Shown here in pieces: positions 35,434 through 43,979 of a DNA stretch of 57,603 bases (its first letter is position 1; every line of letters starts with the position of its first letter). Made by a program: the position numbers and the translations under genes. This DNA is from DAOTWA01 sp034435955 (GTDB taxonomy: Bacteria > Chloroflexota > Anaerolineae > Anaerolineales > Anaerolineaceae), in NCBI GenBank assembly GCA_034435955.1, contig DAOTWA010000072.1, forward strand, positions 1 to 57,603, read 5' to 3'. Below the pieces are notes generated by a model, which worked only from the letters and a program-made list of their open reading frames with translations, made no database searches and was not told the DNA's origin.

Positions 35434-36588
35434 TTACGGATTGATGGCGGTGTAGAACTGTGCTTTGCCATCCTTCACCGCGACGATTGTCACCGTCTTG
35501 ATCGGGTTGTGATCCTTGTCGAACTTGATCGTACCCGAAATTCCATTGAAGGTGATGCCGGCCAGTGTATCCTTCACCTTGTCAGGATTATCCTCGCCGG
35601 TTTCCTTAATGGCCTCGATCATCAGGTTGGTGGCGTCATATGCCAGCGCGGCCAGAGCATCCGGCACCTTGGGGTTGCCCTTATCATCCTTGTATTTCTC
35701 GCCGTAACCTTTGACGAAATTCTGCACCTCAGGGCGTGGATCGCTCGGCGAGTAGTGGTTGGTGAAGAATCCGCCGTCTGCCGAAGTGGTGTCCAGATCG
35801 GGCGAATCCCAACCATCGCCGCCCATGAATGGGACGGTGATGCCCTTCTCCTTGGCCTGCTTGGTCACCAGGTTCACGATGTTGTAATAGTCAGGCAGAT
35901 AGACGAGATCCGGCTTGGCTTCGGCAATTTTGGCCAGCGCGGCGGAGAAGTCGGTGTCGGTGGATGTATAAGTTGCCTCGCCGAGAATCTTTCCACCCAA
36001 TTTGGTGAAGTTGTCTTCGAAGGCTTTCGCCAGCCCGACCACGTAATCGTTCGCCTGATCAAGCATCACGTAAGCGCTCTTGACCTTCAGGGTGTTGAAG
36101 GCAAACTGGGCGCCAACCTGACCCTGGACCGGGTCGATGAAGCAGGCGCGGAAGATGAAGGGTTTGACGTTCCCGTTCTGATCCACCGTCACGCTGACGT
36201 TGGTCGAGGTGGGCGAAATCTGCACCACGTGCTTTTGGTTGGCGATCTCTGAGACGGGGATGGACGCCTTGGAGCACACCTCTCCGATGATGTAATGCAC
36301 TTTGTCCTGATCGATCACTTTGTTGGCCGCGTTTACCGCCGGGTCAGGCGTGCATTGGCTATCTTCCACAATGGCGGTGATCTTCATGCCCAGGACGCCG
36401 CCTTTAGCGTTCCATTCATCGATAGCTTGCAGCGCACCTTCCTTTGTGCTGACCCCGAAGGTAGGCACTGGGCCGGTCAATGGGGCCAGGACAGCGATCT
36501 TCAGCTCCTTGGCTTGAGCAGCGCCGCCGCAGGCGCTCAGCAGCATGGCGATGATCATCAGGACGGAAAAATACTTAAAAACACGCAT
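35434..36588 (-). CDS. livJ: Branched-chain amino acid-binding lipoprotein
   Basis: A 384-residue lipoprotein (lipobox LLSAC, about Cys20) with the periplasmic-binding type I fold: ELKIAVLAPLTGPVPTFG, VIDQDKVHYIIGEVCSKASIP and YDATNLMIEAI. This family binds leucine, isoleucine, valine and related amides. The ATG at 36588 follows AAGGAGGAG; the longer frame to 36663 adds residues that are not a signal. It is the first gene of the liv operon and is driven by the promoter at 36849-36877. The exact ligand is not fixed by sequence. Confidence 0.94.
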   Translation of the reverse strand: MRVFKYFSVLMIIAMLLSACGGAAQAKELKIAVLAPLTGPVPTFGVSTKEGALQAIDEWNAKGGVLGMKITAIVEDSQCTPDPAVNAANKVIDQDKVHYIIGEVCSKASIPVSEIANQKHVVQISPTSTNVSVTVDQNGNVKPFIFRACFIDPVQGQVGAQFAFNTLKVKSAYVMLDQANDYVVGLAKAFEDNFTKLGGKILGEATYTSTDTDFSAALAKIAEAKPDLVYLPDYYNIVNLVTKQAKEKGITVPFMGGDGWDSPDLDTTSADGGFFTNHYSPSDPRPEVQNFVKGYGEKYKDDKGNPKVPDALAALAYDATNLMIEAIKETGEDNPDKVKDTLAGITFNGISGTIKFDKDHNPIKTVTIVAVKDGKAQFYTAINP

Positions 36589-36848
36589 GGGTCTCTCCTC
36601 CTTACAGGATTCCAGTTTCTGACGACATACAACGATTGGTACAACGCTTTGGCTAAAACTCACATTTTGTTTTAGCCGGTTCAGGGTTAACCTACGAAAT
36701 AACCACCTCCTTTCTGCGCAAGGATTTGGTTAATCTGGTCAAAATGATTCAATTGGACCAACTGAAAGTATCTATTCCGCTGGATATTCTGTAATGCACC
36801 GGTAATAAAACAGGGGTTTTCCGCTGGATGCTCGTGGGAGCTTGAAAC

Positions 36849-36877
36849 ACTATAATTGAATTCAGGAGAAAAGTCAA
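36849..36877 (-). promoter_or_regulatory. Promoter of the liv operon
   Basis: Minus-strand TTGACT (36872-36877) and TATAGT (36849-36854) are 17 bp apart. The transcript leader is about 250 bases long and contains an orphan Shine-Dalgarno sequence (AAGGAGGTGG, near 36705-36714) with no start codon at working distance. Confidence 0.75.
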
Positions 36878-36905
36878 GTGATAAATATGAGTGCAGGCAC
36901 AAAAA

Positions 36906-36921
36906 TGTGATATTTGTCATA
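36906..36921 (-). promoter_or_regulatory. CRP/FNR-like site upstream of the liv promoter
   Basis: TGTGATATTTGTCATA (TGTGA-N6-TCATA) matches the CRP-family layout. Its centre is about 71 bases upstream of the expected transcription start, the spacing at which class I CRP activators act. It shares ATTTGTCA with the site at 19481-19496. The identity of the regulator is inferred. Confidence 0.5.
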
Positions 36922-37245
36922 CAATTTTTGCGGCGCTGTTACCCGGAGAGCGCCGATGGACAAAACCCATCTTGGTTGACGTCCAGGCCAGGCGAGACCG
37001 CCTTTTCGCACCGTCGTGCCTGTTGATTGGTGTGATAAAGCAAACGTCCGCTGGCCCGTTCCAGGAATCCAGAGCAGCGAATGCCGCGCAAACCGCTTGA
37101 CATTCATTTGGCCGATCCTTATAATCTATTCAATCGTCACTTTGGGATGGCGATAAGGCTCTTCTTACCTTTCACGCCCATCGTGAAATAATTTCCACAA
37201 TAGTGCGGACCATTCGTTTTCCATTCGTCAGGAGATTGGAATTCC

Positions 37246-37641
37246 ATGCGTAAGGCGCTCACAAACCCCAAGGCCGTTCTTCCCCTTCTGTGGATACAAT
37301 TCATTCCCATCATTTTATTCCCCCCCGATACGTTCGATCCGCACTCACAAGAATGGTGGCTGCCCGCTTTACTGACCGCCATGGCCTTGTGGGGATTGCT
37401 GGCGCTGGTCGCCCGCCGCACACAAAACGTCTGGCCATGGTACTTAATGGCATTTGGCCAGGGGTTTAATATCATCAGCCGCATGATGATGTTGTTATCT
37501 CACGTGGTTGTGCCATCGGGTGGGCAAATGGTATTCAACAGCCTGTACGTGAGTCTTACCGTTCTATCCATGCTTTTTTCTGCCTTTATGCTGTGGTATC
37601 TTGAGCTCCCCGAAGTAAGAGTGGCCATCGCGAGGAGATAG
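37246..37641 (+). CDS. Small integral membrane protein
   Basis: A 131-residue protein with about four hydrophobic helices (LPLLWIQFIPIILF, LPALLTAMALWGLLALVA, WYLMAFGQGFNIISRMMMLL, LYVSLTVLSMLFSAFMLWYL) and a short basic C-terminus. I do not recognise a family. AGGAG lies 9 bases before the ATG, and a strong terminator follows, so it seems to be a monocistronic gene. It is divergent from the liv operon. Confidence 0.7.
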   Translation: MRKALTNPKAVLPLLWIQFIPIILFPPDTFDPHSQEWWLPALLTAMALWGLLALVARRTQNVWPWYLMAFGQGFNIISRMMMLLSHVVVPSGGQMVFNSLYVSLTVLSMLFSAFMLWYLELPEVRVAIARR

Positions 37642-37673
37642 CTGCCCCGCTTTCATGGACGAGCAGATCAGTC

Positions 37674-37720
37674 CCCCGGTGGATATGGACGGTTGCGCCC
37701 ATACCCGCCGGGGTTTTTTT
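37674..37720 (+). terminator. Rho-independent terminator
   Basis: A long, slightly imperfect stem (CCCCGG at the base on the left, CCGGGG on the right) followed by seven T, 30-80 bp after the small membrane protein gene. Confidence 0.88.
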
Positions 37721-37848
37721 ATTGTCACGAAACTGTAACCCCGCGATGACAGATCAGTAACAGCCGGCGTCTAGAATGGAGAATGGAAACCAAGCAAGCT
37801 TGACCGACGTCTATAGATTACAGGATTTATAAATCCAGGGAGCTCATC

Positions 37849-39846
37849 ATGAGGTTTTTTCGCATCATAGCAGTTTCCGCCATGATTATCATCCTGACGG
37901 CCGCCTGTGTCGGCGCACCTTCATTGGCAACCAGCGGGCCAGGCGCCACGCCATCGTCTGCGCCGTCCACTGTTGCTTTACCGCCCACGTCTTCCATACC
38001 CACTTCCACGCCTCTGGGCGCCTGGATCGCCCTGACCCCACAAAGCGGTCCGCCGGGCACGAAGGTAACCGTGAATGGCTACATTCCGGGGCTGTCTCAG
38101 AATGACCTCAACCAGTACGCCAACGTATGCTGGGACACCTGCCTGAACGGCCTCCAAATCAATGGCCTTCCGGTAAGCTGGGATACAAGTACCCCGGCTA
38201 AATTCAGCCTGAAGTTTGCCGTTCCGCTCACCGCCTGGATGGGAGCAGATGGGCAGCACGAGCTGATCGATGGCGATTATTCGGTTGGCGTGCAGTGCAT
38301 CGGCGTACCGGCCAAAGGGTGCGCCCTGACCGAATCCACTTTAACCGCCACGTTTCATCTGAGCGGCGCACCCGCCCAGGCTCAAGGCCGACAGCAGCCG
38401 TATTTAACGCTCCAACCCAGCCAGGCCACGCCTGGCGAGACCGTCCAGGTATCAGGATGGGCGCCTCTGGTGGAAATGGGCGGGGAAAATGAAGCATTCG
38501 GTTACTATCTCGGATTACAATCTTCTGGGAAGTTGATCAATCCCCTGCAGCTTGGCTCACTCAAACAAACCCTGGATGGCGCCCTGAGCGGCAGCTTCCA
38601 GGTGCCGCAGTATTTGCCAGACGGAACGCCCCTCGATCCCGGCCAGTATGCGGTCGTCCTGACGTATTTTCCTCCATCGAAAACCAGCCAGAATGTCCCG
38701 CCCCCCGTCTTGGCGCCCACCAGCCTGACTGTGGCAGCCGCTCAGGATTGGGTTGGGCTGAAACTCGGCCTGCCTGCTTCGATCCAGGCCCCCGACAATC
38801 CCATGGAGCAGGCCCTTGCAATAGACCCCAAAAACAACCAGCGCATGGCTTACTGCGCTCCCGGCGCCATCAAACTGAGCGCCGACGCCGGTAACACCTG
38901 GTCCTCGCTGCCCACCGCCGGCGCAGAAGACGCAGCTAAGGGCATTGGGTATTCCACCGGCGCCCAGGGCAATAGCGGTGCAGGTCAATGTGTCTCCGTC
39001 TTGCTCGACAGCGAACATCCACAATCTCTCTACGCCATCTTCCAAACGGTCAACCCGCAATACGGCGCCCCACCCATTTATTTTATGGGCTTTTACACCA
39101 CCGATGCTGGCAAGACCTGGAAACTTGTGCCTACACCTTCCGCGGATAGTTCTCAAGAGGCGTTTGGCGGCTTTTGGAGTGACGGGAATGTGGTTCAGGC
39201 GCTCTTTGGCGCTGGCGGCCAGGGGCCGGATCAGGCGCCCTCCGCCAGGGTGATGCAAACAACTGACGGCGGCGCCACCTGGAATCCTGGCGCGCTCACC
39301 TGCCCTCTCGCCGGCCCCTGCCTGCGCTTCGGGCCCCACCCCGGCAGCATCGGCGGTATGGGTTCGCCCCTGCCTTCCTTTGTGATGGCCTCATTAGACG
39401 CGGGCCAGACCTGGATCAGCACCGGCCTTTCCGTCGAGCTGCGTATGCCCGCCCCGAAAGAACTGGTCGGCTTTAACTCCGCGGCAGCCGCGTTGATCGA
39501 TAGCGGCAGCAGCTACCCGTTCCAGCTCACCCAGGACGGCGGCCAAACCTGGAGGCCGATCTCATTGCCTCTCATGCCGGATCAAAGCGGCTCGCCATAT
39601 CCTTTCAGCGGTCTGCAAATGATGCCCAATGGCTCTCTGCTGGCCCGCTCCCAGGATGGTACCTGGCGAATGTTGACGCCCGGCGCGGCCCAATGGTGCG
39701 CAGTCGATATGGCCAATCTGCCGAAGGATAACGCCATGAATGATGTCCCCCGCATGCAGGTGGTCGGCGATCGTGTTTGGTGGATACCGATCGGCGCCGA
39801 TCATCCGATTTCGGCTCCGTTGGCTGCCTTCCGCTGCTCGCCCTGA
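37849..39846 (+). CDS. Lipoprotein with BNR-like repeats
   Basis: A 665-residue lipoprotein (lipobox LTAAC, Cys20) with a Ser/Thr/Pro linker. The N-terminal half has two IPT-like beta-sandwich stretches (LTPQSGPPGTKVTVNGYIPG and LQPSQATPGETVQVSGWAP). The C-terminal half contains propeller-type Asp boxes: SADAGNTWSS, TTDAGKTWKL, TTDGGATWNP, SLDAGQTWIS and TQDGGQTWRP. No catalytic residues can be assigned. AGGGAG lies 8 bases before the ATG. It is the first of three lipoprotein genes in a row and probably functions at the cell surface. Confidence 0.85.
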   Translation: MRFFRIIAVSAMIIILTAACVGAPSLATSGPGATPSSAPSTVALPPTSSIPTSTPLGAWIALTPQSGPPGTKVTVNGYIPGLSQNDLNQYANVCWDTCLNGLQINGLPVSWDTSTPAKFSLKFAVPLTAWMGADGQHELIDGDYSVGVQCIGVPAKGCALTESTLTATFHLSGAPAQAQGRQQPYLTLQPSQATPGETVQVSGWAPLVEMGGENEAFGYYLGLQSSGKLINPLQLGSLKQTLDGALSGSFQVPQYLPDGTPLDPGQYAVVLTYFPPSKTSQNVPPPVLAPTSLTVAAAQDWVGLKLGLPASIQAPDNPMEQALAIDPKNNQRMAYCAPGAIKLSADAGNTWSSLPTAGAEDAAKGIGYSTGAQGNSGAGQCVSVLLDSEHPQSLYAIFQTVNPQYGAPPIYFMGFYTTDAGKTWKLVPTPSADSSQEAFGGFWSDGNVVQALFGAGGQGPDQAPSARVMQTTDGGATWNPGALTCPLAGPCLRFGPHPGSIGGMGSPLPSFVMASLDAGQTWISTGLSVELRMPAPKELVGFNSAAAALIDSGSSYPFQLTQDGGQTWRPISLPLMPDQSGSPYPFSGLQMMPNGSLLARSQDGTWRMLTPGAAQWCAVDMANLPKDNAMNDVPRMQVVGDRVWWIPIGADHPISAPLAAFRCSP

Positions 39847-39923
39847 CCCCCCATGAGTGCGGGTATTGCGTGATCAGCGCTGGCTCTGATGCAATAATTG
39901 TAACAAAACAGGAGATTGTACAT

Positions 39924-40031
39924 ATGACAGATAAAAGAACGAGCAAGTCCGCCCTCGAGTCAGGAAAACGTCTTCCGCAATCCATTGGATTGATTTCATG
40001 CCCAGAGAGGGGAAAAGCCTATGAAACGTAA
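39924..40031 (+). CDS. Possible 35-residue leader peptide
   Basis: A short frame starting MTDKRTSKSALESGKRLPQS that ends 11 bases inside the next gene. AGGAG lies 9 bases before its ATG, so it could be translated and couple to the lipoprotein gene at 40021. It has no recognisable family and could be chance. Confidence 0.3.
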   Translation: MTDKRTSKSALESGKRLPQSIGLISCPERGKAYET

Positions 40032-40926
40032 CATTGGTTTATTTACGATCTTGTGGACTTTCGTCATGCTGGCTGGCTGCACGCTGCCCGTCCGGCAGAC
40101 GCCCACGGTAACGCCTTTCGTCTTTCCCACCCTGCCGCCCACTCAGGCTTTGCCGACCTTCCCGCCTACCAATACCCCGCCGCCCCCCACCGCCACTCCA
40201 ACGTTCACCGCCGTTCCGCCCACGCCCAGCCCCACCTTCGTGCTTCCCACGGCAACTCCCACACCACAGTCTGCCCGTTCGGGGACCACGGCCGTAGCCC
40301 TGTTCATGTCCAAGGCTCCCAATTTCGATGGCGTGTGGAACGAATGGAAATCCAAAGAATATCCAGCCCGTTTCCTGGTGTTTGGCAGCAATAAGGCCGG
40401 CGGGCAAACCTATGATCTGGAGGGTTCTTACCGCGTGGCCTGGGATAACACCTATCTATATCTGGCCGCCAAGGTGCATGTCCCGTTCTACGTTCAGCAG
40501 GCAACCGGCGCCAATCTCTACAAGGGTGATAGTCTGGAAATCCTCTTCGACGCTAATCTGGCTGGGGATTTCAATACGAAGTCCTTGACCGGCGACGATT
40601 ACCAGATCGGCATCTCTCCCGGTCAGAACAATCAGGTCGGTAACAATCCCGAAGCCTACCTATGGTTCCCCAGCAGCCGCGCCGGATCGCTTTCCAACGT
40701 CAAGATCGGCACCACCAGTTCGGAAGGCCTGTACCGCGTGGAAGTTGGCATTCCTTGGTCTACCTTCAAAGTGACCCCGGCCAATGGCCAGACCTACGGC
40801 TTCGTCTTCTCGATCTCCTATGATCTCACCCCGGGTGCCGCCACTCAGGATGCCCTGGTCAGCAGCATCAGCACACGTGTGCTGACCGATCCGACCACCT
40901 GGGGAAGCCTCACGTTGAGCAAGTAG
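40021..40926 (+). CDS. Lipoprotein with CBM9-like domain
   Basis: A 301-residue lipoprotein (lipobox LAGC, Cys20) with a long Pro/Thr linker (residues 25-88). The C-terminal 200 residues look like a family 9 carbohydrate-binding or DOMON-type sandwich: NFDGVWNEWKSKEY, YRVAWDNTYLYLAAKV, YKGDSLEILFDANLAGDF and YRVEVGIPWSTFKV. Such domains bind sugars or, in DOMON relatives, haem; no clear haem ligands are visible here. GAGGGG lies 9 bases before the ATG. The downstream hairpin (arms 40957-40963 and 40984-40990) may end this transcript. Confidence 0.82.
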   Translation: MKRNIGLFTILWTFVMLAGCTLPVRQTPTVTPFVFPTLPPTQALPTFPPTNTPPPPTATPTFTAVPPTPSPTFVLPTATPTPQSARSGTTAVALFMSKAPNFDGVWNEWKSKEYPARFLVFGSNKAGGQTYDLEGSYRVAWDNTYLYLAAKVHVPFYVQQATGANLYKGDSLEILFDANLAGDFNTKSLTGDDYQIGISPGQNNQVGNNPEAYLWFPSSRAGSLSNVKIGTTSSEGLYRVEVGIPWSTFKVTPANGQTYGFVFSISYDLTPGAATQDALVSSISTRVLTDPTTWGSLTLSK

Positions 40927-40956
40927 TTCGATCTTTCCGCGGTGAGACTCGCGCAA

Positions 40957-40990
40957 CCGGCTGTCCGACGCAATCTTATCGGTCAGCCGG
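40957..40990 (+). terminator. Weak hairpin after the CBM9-like gene
   Basis: CCGGCTG and CAGCCGG pair perfectly, with three further CCG/CGG pairs inside. There is no T-run, so termination is uncertain. Confidence 0.4.
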
Positions 40991-41053
40991 CTGTGATTCC
41001 ATCTTAAGGAAGCCATAAGGTAGAGCCTGTAACATGAATGATGATATTTTAGT

Positions 41054-41354
41054 TATAATTATAGAAAATGGTAGGCCAGAATACTCCGTGCTTGGTAAGG
41101 CATCTGGCCGCTGAAACATCCATAGGGTTGACGCCATTCAGACCGCCGCCTGAGTGGTAGGAGCAATCGGCCCTGAGCGGCGGAGCTAGGTACTACTCAA
41201 GCTAACTCCCCCATTTAGGACAACCGAGGTTTGCTCCAGCCGGCGGGCGGTAGTCTCGCAGTCGACCGCGCGCCGAAGGACTGCTCACCGATACGGCGCT
41301 TTGTGCGGTCTTTATCTCCGGTGAGCGCAGTTCGTCATAAGGAGAAGAAGTAGT
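41054..41354 (+). promoter_or_regulatory. Promoter and long structured 5' leader of the LysM gene
   Basis: A TATAAT at 41054-41059 suggests transcription from about 41066, leaving a leader near 290 bases with no ORF. It contains several perfect or near-perfect pairings: GGCCAGA (41075-41081) with TCTGGCC (41103-41109); CTGAA (41111-41115) with TTCAG (41137-41141); GAGTGGT (41152-41158) with ACTACTC (41192-41198); and CTCACCG (41284-41290) with CGGTGAG (41319-41325). GGAGCAA (41160-41166) could instead pair with TTGCTCC (41232-41238), which would compete with the third stem. This looks like a structured regulatory RNA. A CAAGCTAACTCC segment recalls the conserved tail of c-di-AMP (ydaO) riboswitches, which often control LysM genes, but the other hallmarks of that family are not visible. 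Confidence 0.5.
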
Positions 41355-42587
41355 ATGAAACGCATCAAATTCGCAACGATTCTCGGATCGGCGCTGATGA
41401 TCGTCGCCCTGGCGGGTTGTTCTGGGCTGCCCGCGCCTGTATCGCAGCCCACCCCCACCACCGCGCCCACCCAGCCGCCCGCCACAGCTACACCCGTTCC
41501 AACGGCGACGCCGACGCCCACATTGACCCCCACGCCCACGCCTACGGCAACGGCAACGCCCACTTCGACCCCCACCCAAACGCCCGTCGCCGTTAGCGGC
41601 CCGCAGATCAGCATCTTCCCGAACCGCGGACCGGCTTCTACCAATGTGACCGTGCGCGGCTCCGGCTTTCCGGCTTACGCATCGATCACGCTGACCGCCG
41701 GAATTCAATATCAGGTCGCATCCGTCTCCATGACGGTGACCGCCGACGCCAATGGTAATTTCAGCGCCCAGATCGGCATCCCCACTAACGCAGTGGCGGG
41801 CAACACCTGGCAGATAGCCGCAACCGTCACCTCATCGCCCGGAACAGCGGCTTCGGCGCTATTTGTGGTCGTGGCGCCCCCGCCTGCCGGACCATACATC
41901 GTGCAGTCGGGCGACACGCTCACTGGCATCGCTCAGCGTTTTGGAACCACGGTCAGCGCCTTGCTGCGCGCCAACCCCTCCCTGACCAGCTCCAGTGTGC
42001 TGACGGTGGGCGAACAAATCTATATCCCCGGATCGCTCATCACCCTCTCCAATGGATCGAAAATCTATGTGGTCAAGTCCGGCGACTACTTGAGCGCCAT
42101 CGCGGCGATGCTGGGTACGACCCTCTCAGCGCTTGAGCAAGCCAACCCGCAAATAACCAATCCCAGTCTGATCTACCCGGGTCAGGTGATCAATGTACCG
42201 AGCGGCGTCACGCTTCCATCATCCACTCCACAGGTGCAGATAACGCCCACCAGCGGACCGGCTGGCACCATGGTGACAGTTTCGGGATCTGGCTGGCCGG
42301 CGAACACAAATCTGGACGTAGCTCTGGGCCAGCAGGGTTCCTCCTCGTCTACGACCACACTGGTCACCACCGATTCCAGCGGCGCGTTCAGTGTGCAGAT
42401 CGCGATCCCGGCCACCGCTCCAGCCGGCTCCATCTGGAATTTCTACGTGACCACTCAGGCAAGCGGCGGCCCGCAGGCTTCGGCTGCCTTCACAGTGGAG
42501 TCCCCCACGTCGACTCCAACGCCGACGCCCACTCCAACGCCCACAGCGGTCCCTTCACCCACACCCACCCCTACGGCGACGCCATGA
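41355..42587 (+). CDS. LysM lipoprotein flanked by IPT-like domains
   Basis: A 410-residue lipoprotein (lipobox LAGC, Cys22) with a long Thr/Pro linker (about residues 30-75). Domain order: an IPT-like sandwich (ISIFPNRGPASTNVTVRGSG), LysM 1 (YIVQSGDTLTGIAQRFGTTV), LysM 2 (YVVKSGDYLSAIAAMLGTTL), a second IPT-like sandwich (ITPTSGPAGTMVTVSGSGW) and a Thr/Pro tail to the C-terminus. LysM domains bind N-acetylglucosamine polymers, so it probably contacts the cell wall. AAGGAG lies 9 bases before the ATG. Its structured leader and own terminator suggest single-gene regulation. Confidence 0.9.
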   Translation: MKRIKFATILGSALMIVALAGCSGLPAPVSQPTPTTAPTQPPATATPVPTATPTPTLTPTPTPTATATPTSTPTQTPVAVSGPQISIFPNRGPASTNVTVRGSGFPAYASITLTAGIQYQVASVSMTVTADANGNFSAQIGIPTNAVAGNTWQIAATVTSSPGTAASALFVVVAPPPAGPYIVQSGDTLTGIAQRFGTTVSALLRANPSLTSSSVLTVGEQIYIPGSLITLSNGSKIYVVKSGDYLSAIAAMLGTTLSALEQANPQITNPSLIYPGQVINVPSGVTLPSSTPQVQITPTSGPAGTMVTVSGSGWPANTNLDVALGQQGSSSSTTTLVTTDSSGAFSVQIAIPATAPAGSIWNFYVTTQASGGPQASAAFTVESPTSTPTPTPTPTPTAVPSPTPTPTATP

Positions 42588-42687
42588 AATACGCCGGGAT
42601 TCAAATTGTCCCCTTGCGGCTGGCCGGGCCCGTCTGGGAAGGGAGCATATAGCTCAGCGGCGATCCTCCTGATGCCAACTGCAAATT

Positions 42688-42727
42688 GGAACATCCCGAA
42701 GCCGAGTTTCGGGATGTTCCTTTTTTT
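42688..42727 (+). terminator. Rho-independent terminator
   Basis: A perfect 13-bp stem (arms 42688-42700 and 42708-42720, 7-base loop) followed by seven T. It ends the LysM transcript. Confidence 0.95.
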
Positions 42728-42766
42728 GGCAATGTTCTTGCAATACCCATCTGAATTGAGAAATGC

Positions 42767-42795
42767 TTGTTCCCATGCTGCGAATATGCTAGACT
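42767..42795 (+). promoter_or_regulatory. Promoter of the receiver-CpaE gene
   Basis: TTGTTC (42767-42772) and TAGACT (42790-42795) are 17 bp apart, 38 bp before the start codon. Confidence 0.55.
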
Positions 42796-42833
42796 CTGTG
42801 GCAATGACAGCTCGCGTTTAAGGAGGGACACCC

Positions 42834-43979
42834 ATGGCCGAGAAAATCCTCATCGTTGACGACGATCCTGAAACCATCAACTTCCTCAATCTGATCCTAT
42901 CTGTGCACGGTTACCAGGTCGTGGCGGCGCGCAACGGCGTCCAGGCCTTGCATATGGCCACCAGCGAAAAGCCGGACCTGATCATCCTGGACATCATGAT
43001 GCCCGACCTGGATGGATATACCGTTACGCGCGAGCTGCGATCCCATCCCGAGACGGCCAGTATCCCGATCCTGATGTTTACCGCAAAAACCCAGCTTAGC
43101 GACCGGGTCGCCGGTTTCGAGGCGGGCGTCGATTTTTACCTGACCAAGCCCGTCCATCCGGTAGAGCTGCAGGCCAACATCAAAACGCTCATCACCAAGA
43201 GGAGATCCGAGGCAGGCGCGGTCATTCCTAAAACAAGCCACATGGTCGGAGTGATGGCCGCCAAGGGCGGCTTGGGCGTCTCCACCGTCGCGCTCAACCT
43301 GGCCATCGCCTACCGCCAGAAGTTTAACGCATCGGTGATCGCCGCCGAATTGCGCCCCGGACAGGGCACCTGGGCCCAGGATCTCAATTTCACCAACGCC
43401 AGCGGTCTTTCTACGCTGCTCAACCAGAGCCCATCCGACATCTCCCTGGCCGCGATCGATAATCAGCTTCAGCGCACCAGTTACGGAGTCCGACTGCTGC
43501 TGGCCTCGGCTCACTCCGAAGATACCGCCCTGATCGCAGCAGTTCCCCAGATGGAATCTCTATTGCAGCAGATTTCACGCCTGGCCCCCCTGGTGGTGCT
43601 GGACGTGGGCACAAATTTCGCCCCTTACTTCGATCAGGTGGTGGACCTCTGCCACGAGATCGTCCTGGTGGTTGAGCCCCAGCCCAGCACGGTCAAGCGT
43701 ACGCGTGTGCTGGTGGACGAACTGAAAGCGCGCGGTTATGGCTCAACCAGGGAACTGACCACCGTGATGATCAACCGCGGGAGGACGGATATGGCTCTAT
43801 CCGTCTCTCAAGTCGAGGAAGCTCTGGACATCCGGGTGGCGTTGGGATTTCCGCCGGCCGGCGAGCAGGCTTTTTACGCCGCCATGCGCGCCGTTCCATT
43901 AATGATGGTCCAGCCGGACGGGCTGATCGCGCAGCAGTTCGTCAAGCTGGCTGAGTTGATCGGCTCTCACGTCGGCTGA
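42834..43979 (+). CDS. Response regulator-CpaE-like ATPase fusion
   Basis: A 381-residue fusion of a CheY-like receiver (residues 1-122) and a CpaE/MinD-type ATPase. The receiver has the acidic pocket DDD (9-11), phosphoacceptor Asp53 in LDIMMPDLDG and the conserved lysine in TKP. The ATPase has the deviant Walker A KGGLGVST and a Walker B-like VVLDVGTNF. CpaE proteins localise type IV (Tad) pilus machinery; no tad or cpa gene is next to it, so the target is unknown. AGGAGGG lies before the ATG. It has its own promoter and is flanked by a terminator upstream. Confidence 0.9.
   Translation: MAEKILIVDDDPETINFLNLILSVHGYQVVAARNGVQALHMATSEKPDLIILDIMMPDLDGYTVTRELRSHPETASIPILMFTAKTQLSDRVAGFEAGVDFYLTKPVHPVELQANIKTLITKRRSEAGAVIPKTSHMVGVMAAKGGLGVSTVALNLAIAYRQKFNASVIAAELRPGQGTWAQDLNFTNASGLSTLLNQSPSDISLAAIDNQLQRTSYGVRLLLASAHSEDTALIAAVPQMESLLQQISRLAPLVVLDVGTNFAPYFDQVVDLCHEIVLVVEPQPSTVKRTRVLVDELKARGYGSTRELTTVMINRGRTDMALSVSQVEEALDIRVALGFPPAGEQAFYAAMRAVPLMMVQPDGLIAQQFVKLAELIGSHVG

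Noticed and set aside
41066..41354. Assignment of the leader to the c-di-AMP riboswitch family
   Set aside because: Only the CAAGCTAACTCC segment is similar; the GGGGAACC- and GGGGTGAAT-type elements are missing, so it is left unassigned.
41466..41585. Tandem repeat-like DNA of the ACGCCC type
   Set aside because: It encodes the Thr/Pro linker of a lipoprotein; the repeats are imperfect and explained by protein composition, not a CRISPR or VNTR array.
42640..42700. Stretch GCATATAGCTCAGCGG resembling the D-arm region of a tRNA
   Set aside because: No anticodon stem, T-arm or acceptor pairing follows; the sequence runs into the terminator of the LysM gene.
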